Made by a program: the position numbers and the translations under genes. Shown piece after piece: positions 48,174 to 50,842 of a stretch of 50,842 nt of DNA. Numbering within the stretch: position 1 is the stretch's first letter; every line of letters starts with the position of its first letter. The stretch covers positions 1 to 50,842 of the forward strand of contig QOZS01000040.1 in assembly GCA_003576705.1 (NCBI GenBank). Direction: 5' to 3'. The notes beneath the pieces are model-generated. The model worked only from the letters and a program-made list of their open reading frames with translations. It was not told the DNA's origin and made no database searches. This DNA comes from Desertibaculum subflavum. GTDB lineage: Bacteria > Pseudomonadota > Alphaproteobacteria > Ferrovibrionales > Ferrovibrionaceae.

Positions 48174-48886
48174 CCATGCCCGACGACAAGACCGTGATGA
48201 TCGCGATCGAGAGCCTCGCCAAGACCTTCACCCTGCACCTGCGCGGCAGCGTCGAGCTCCGCGTGCTGCAGGCCTTCTCCATGCAGGTCGAGACCGGCGA
48301 ATGCGTGGTGCTGCGGGCACCGTCGGGCACCGGCAAGAGCACCGTGCTGCGCTCGGTATCCGGCAACTACCGGATCGGCGGCGGCCGCGTGGCAGTGCGC
48401 CACGAAGGTGAGATGGTCGATCTCTCAGCTGCCAGCCCGCGGACGGTGATGGAGATCCGCCGCAACACGATCGGCTATGTCAGCCAGTTCCTGCGCGTCA
48501 TTCCGCGCGTCTCCGCGCTCGACGTCGTGGCCGAGCCGCTGATGGCGCGCGGCGTCCCTACGGACGAGGCGCGCGAGCGCGCTGGCACCATGCTCGGCCG
48601 GCTGCACATCCCGGCCAAGATGTGGGACCTGCCGCCGGCCACCTTCTCCGGCGGTGAGCAGCAGCGCGTCAACATTGCCCGCGTGCTCGCGGTCGACTAT
48701 CCCATCCTGCTGCTCGACGAGCCGACCGCCTCGCTCGACGACGCCAACCGCGCGCTCGTGCTCGACCTGGTGCGGGAAGCGCGGGAGCGCGGGGCGGCCA
48801 TCCTCGCGATCCTGCATGACGAGGCGAGCCGGGCGGCGGTGGCGACGCGTTATGTCGATCTGGCCCCGTTGGAGGCGGCTGCGTGA
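48170..48886 (+). CDS. phnL: C-P lyase system ATPase PhnL
   Basis: A 238-residue ABC-type ATPase. Walker A APSGTGKST, IGYVSQFLRVIPRVSALDVVAEPL (the PhnL hallmark), signature FSGGEQQRVNIARVLA, Walker B ILLLDEPTASLD and switch His ILHDEASR. PhnL forms a heterodimer with PhnK on the core complex. Its stop overlaps the phnM start (ATGA type, 4 bases). Confidence 0.94.
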   Translation: MTMPDDKTVMIAIESLAKTFTLHLRGSVELRVLQAFSMQVETGECVVLRAPSGTGKSTVLRSVSGNYRIGGGRVAVRHEGEMVDLSAASPRTVMEIRRNTIGYVSQFLRVIPRVSALDVVAEPLMARGVPTDEARERAGTMLGRLHIPAKMWDLPPATFSGGEQQRVNIARVLAVDYPILLLDEPTASLDDANRALVLDLVREARERGAAILAILHDEASRAAVATRYVDLAPLEAAA

Positions 48887-50022
48887 TGTCGGAGTTGGTG
48901 TTCGGCAATGGGCGTATCGTCACCGCGGGAGCGGTGATTAATGGCTCCGTCAAGGTGGCGGATGGCAGAATCGCCGCCGTCGACGAAGGCCGCGCCGGCG
49001 CATCCGTCGATCTCGGCGGCGACTACCTGCTGCCCGGCCTGGTCGAGCTGCACACCGACAACCTGGAGAACCACGTCCAGCCGCGCCCCGGCGTGCGCTG
49101 GCCGATGCTTTCTGCGGTGATGGACCACGACGCCCGCATCGCCGGCGCCGGCATCACCACCGTTCTGGATGCGATCTCGATCGGCTCGATCCGCGATACC
49201 GGCATCCGCGTCGAGACCATGCGCGACATGATCGCCGGCGTCGCCAAGGCGAACGAGCGCGGCATGATGCGCGCCGAGCATCTACTGCATCTGCGTTGCG
49301 AGGTGTCGACGCCGGATCTGGTGGCGCAGTTCGATCCGTTCGTCGATACGCCCTTCCTGCGCCTCGTCTCGGTGATGGACCACACGCCCGGCCAGCGCCA
49401 GTTCGTCAACCTCGACAAGCACCACGAATACTACAAGGGCAAGTTCGGCATGTCGGACGCGGAGATCGCCGATTTCCACGTCAAGAAGAAGGAGCAGCAG
49501 GAACGCTGGTCGGCGCCGAACCGCGCGCGGGTGGTGCGGATGTGCCAGGAGCGCAGCATCCCGCTGGCGAGCCATGACGACGCCACGCCCGCCCATGTCG
49601 ACGAGGCGATCGGCGACCGCATGGTGATCGCCGAGTTTCCGACCACGGTGGAGGCGGCGGCGCGGTCTCATGCGGCGGGCCTGCGCGTCCTCATGGGCGG
49701 GCCGAACGTGGTGCGCGGCTTCTCCCATTCCGGCAACGTCTCGGCGCTCGACCTCGCCCGGCGCGGCCATCTCGACATCGTGTCCTCTGACTACGTGCCG
49801 TCCAGCCTGCTGATCTCGATCTTCTCGCTGACCGACAGCGATTGCGGCATCGGCCTGCCCGCCGCGGTGGCGATGGCGAGCAAGATTCCGGCCGAGGCGG
49901 TCGGCCTCGACGATCGCGGCGAGATCGCGCCCGGCCGCCGCGCCGACCTGATCCAGGTCGGGGTGGTCGAGAACGTTCCCGTCGTCCGCGCGGTCTGGCG
50001 CGAGGGCCGCCGCGTCGCTTAA
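48883..50022 (+). CDS. phnM: Alpha-D-ribose 1-methylphosphonate 5-triphosphate diphosphatase PhnM
   Basis: A 379-residue amidohydrolase-superfamily enzyme that removes pyrophosphate from the ribosyl-triphosphate intermediate before PhnJ acts. Metal ligands are in VELHTDNLENHVQP, then VMDHDARIAGAGITTVLDA, ASHDDATPAHVDEA, GGPNVVRGFSHSGNVSAL, and the Asp in IVSSDYVPSSLL. It ends 4 bases into the convergent DUF1045 gene. phnN and phnP, which often follow, are not present. Confidence 0.95.
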   Translation: MMSELVFGNGRIVTAGAVINGSVKVADGRIAAVDEGRAGASVDLGGDYLLPGLVELHTDNLENHVQPRPGVRWPMLSAVMDHDARIAGAGITTVLDAISIGSIRDTGIRVETMRDMIAGVAKANERGMMRAEHLLHLRCEVSTPDLVAQFDPFVDTPFLRLVSVMDHTPGQRQFVNLDKHHEYYKGKFGMSDAEIADFHVKKKEQQERWSAPNRARVVRMCQERSIPLASHDDATPAHVDEAIGDRMVIAEFPTTVEAAARSHAAGLRVLMGGPNVVRGFSHSGNVSALDLARRGHLDIVSSDYVPSSLLISIFSLTDSDCGIGLPAAVAMASKIPAEAVGLDDRGEIAPGRRADLIQVGVVENVPVVRAVWREGRRVA

Positions 50023-50714
50023 GCCCCGAACGGGAAGCGCCGCCGGATCCGGAACGGCGCGCCGGCCGCCGGCTGCTCGAACAGGACCAGCGCATCGACA
50101 CGGAGCGGCTCGGCCGCGAAGCGCTCCACATGCGGCCGTAAGGCCTGCGCCGCCGTCGCGCGCTCAGCCCCGCCGAGCCGGCAGGTGAAGGTGAAGTGCA
50201 GGCGGAATTCCTCCATCACATAGGGATAGCCCCAGCGCTGCAGGTATTCGTCCTGGCGCGGCGACAGTCCGGATCTGCGCCGGCGCGCCAGCTCCGCTTC
50301 GCCGGCCGGGGCGCGGAAGCGATCGAACTCGCGCACGCAATCCGCCGCGAGGCCATCGATCCGCGTATCCGGACGCTCCGGCACCAGGGCCAGGAAGCCG
50401 GAGATCGCGCGCAGGACCAAGGGCGGCCCGTTGAACGCCGCTCGCGTCGCGGCGAATTGCGCGAGGGCCTGTTCGAGGTTGCCGATATCGCTGCCCGCGG
50501 CCAATCGAAATGGCGGCTTCATCGTCCCATGGAAGCCATAGCCGCGGGCATCTTCCGTGATCTCGGCCCAGCGTGCCGGCGCGATGCCGTCCATCGGAGG
50601 CTGCGGCAGCGCCGCGCCGGACTGCGCGTCGCGCCCGAGCAGGGCAGAGGCGGTCGCGTGCAGTTCGGAATCGGCGGGCGGCGCGAGATAGATCGCGTAA
50701 CGTGAATCGGGCAT
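50019..50714 (-). CDS. DUF1045 phosphonate-associated protein, 2H-phosphoesterase-like
   Basis: A 231-residue protein of the DUF1045 family, found almost only beside phn operons. It carries two H-x-T motifs, H62-G-T64 in YGFHGTMKPPF and H173-F-T175 in RLHFTFTCRL, the layout of 2H phosphoesterases that open cyclic phosphates. The C-P lyase reaction ends in a ribosyl 1,2-cyclic phosphate normally opened by PhnP; since no phnP is near, DUF1045 may do this job. It is convergent with phnM, overlapping by 4 bases, so it has a promoter of its own. Confidence 0.85.
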   Translation of the reverse strand: MPDSRYAIYLAPPADSELHATASALLGRDAQSGAALPQPPMDGIAPARWAEITEDARGYGFHGTMKPPFRLAAGSDIGNLEQALAQFAATRAAFNGPPLVLRAISGFLALVPERPDTRIDGLAADCVREFDRFRAPAGEAELARRRRSGLSPRQDEYLQRWGYPYVMEEFRLHFTFTCRLGGAERATAAQALRPHVERFAAEPLRVDALVLFEQPAAGAPFRIRRRFPFGA

Positions 50715-50726
50715 GCGCCGAGATTA

Positions 50727-50842
50727 GAGCGGTTCACGGCTTTGTTGAATCGGCGGGGATTCCGGTTTTGGTCGATTTGTGATTCAAGATGCTGGCTGGA
50801 GCTGGAGGCCAGCATCGATGGCGCGACCTCTATCCAATGATC
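50727..50842 (+). mobile_element. Probable left end of an IS630-type insertion sequence (cut off)
   Basis: After a TA dinucleotide (50725-50726) the sequence runs to a start codon whose product begins MARPLSND, like IS630-family transposases, which insert at TA. A 9-bp hairpin (50788-50796 with 50808-50816) holds the GGAGG ribosome site just before that ATG, a common device that keeps outside transcripts from making transposase. The other end lies beyond the window, so the assignment rests on little sequence. Confidence 0.5.
50818..50842 (+). CDS. Transposase N terminus, IS630-like (partial)
   Basis: Only eight codons are visible (MARPLSND) before the window ends. The string matches the usual opening of IS630-type transposases, which continue with LRxRV. 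GGAGG is placed 9 bases before the ATG. Confidence 0.45.

Overview
The window is gene-dense, high-GC DNA from an alphaproteobacterial chromosome. Family-level similarities (class 2 PyrD, alphaproteobacterial-type PccA/PccB, short LipB, DUF1045 beside a phn operon, an ETF-beta methyltransferase, an RF2 with SPY in place of SPF) fit a heterotrophic member of the Rhodospirillales or a nearby order. The species cannot be fixed from the sequence alone. Almost every base lies in a gene or a short intergenic spacer, and no gap above about 200 bases lacks an identifiable feature.

Layout. 1-9.2 kb: a cut-off FecR/DUF6600 protein, an EamA permease, an ABC permease without partner genes, isovaleryl-CoA dehydrogenase, a pair of exported TPR proteins, and a malic enzyme fused to a phosphotransacetylase domain. 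9.3-11.7 kb: tRNA-Leu(GAG) with its own terminator, a FliN-like protein, lipB, and argC. ArgC is preceded by what looks like an arginine attenuator: an 18-codon leader with five Arg codons, an intrinsic terminator, and a competing antiterminator pairing. 11.7-19.3 kb: acylphosphatase and propionyl-CoA carboxylase (pccB-pccA-acyP, minus strand), then pyrD, an ETF-beta lysine methyltransferase, DUF2237 and two LysE-type exporters on the plus strand.

19.4-31.4 kb holds a complete Dpp/Opp-type ABC importer, an inositol-phosphatase-family enzyme, a D-aminoacylase-family amidohydrolase, a DsbA/FrnE thiol oxidoreductase, an SDR, a D-threonine-aldolase/D-serine-dehydratase-like PLP enzyme and an MFS transporter. 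Together these suggest scavenging of peptides or N-acyl amino acids, possibly of D configuration. 31.4-37 kb is a minus-strand photolyase / FAD amine-oxidase-like / DUF1365 / cyclopropane-fatty-acid-synthase-like / SDR cluster, the gene set that in other proteobacteria responds to singlet oxygen or light; no sigma or MerR regulator is in the window. A perfect 16-bp palindrome lies in its divergent upstream region.

37.4-42.3 kb is a complete branched-chain amino-acid (Liv) ABC operon ending in a strong hairpin. 42.4-43.5 kb is prfB with a programmed +1 frameshift. 43.5-50.7 kb is a phosphonate C-P lyase locus: divergent phnF, then tightly overlapping phnGHIJKLM, with a convergent DUF1045 2H-phosphoesterase-like gene. 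The phnF-phnG gap carries a candidate Pho box and a candidate PhnF operator. The right edge enters what looks like the left end of an IS630-type insertion sequence.

The most interesting candidate for a little-described system is the argC attenuator (about 11,522-11,662): promoter, apparently leaderless Arg-rich leader peptide, antiterminator and terminator are all legible in about 140 bases.
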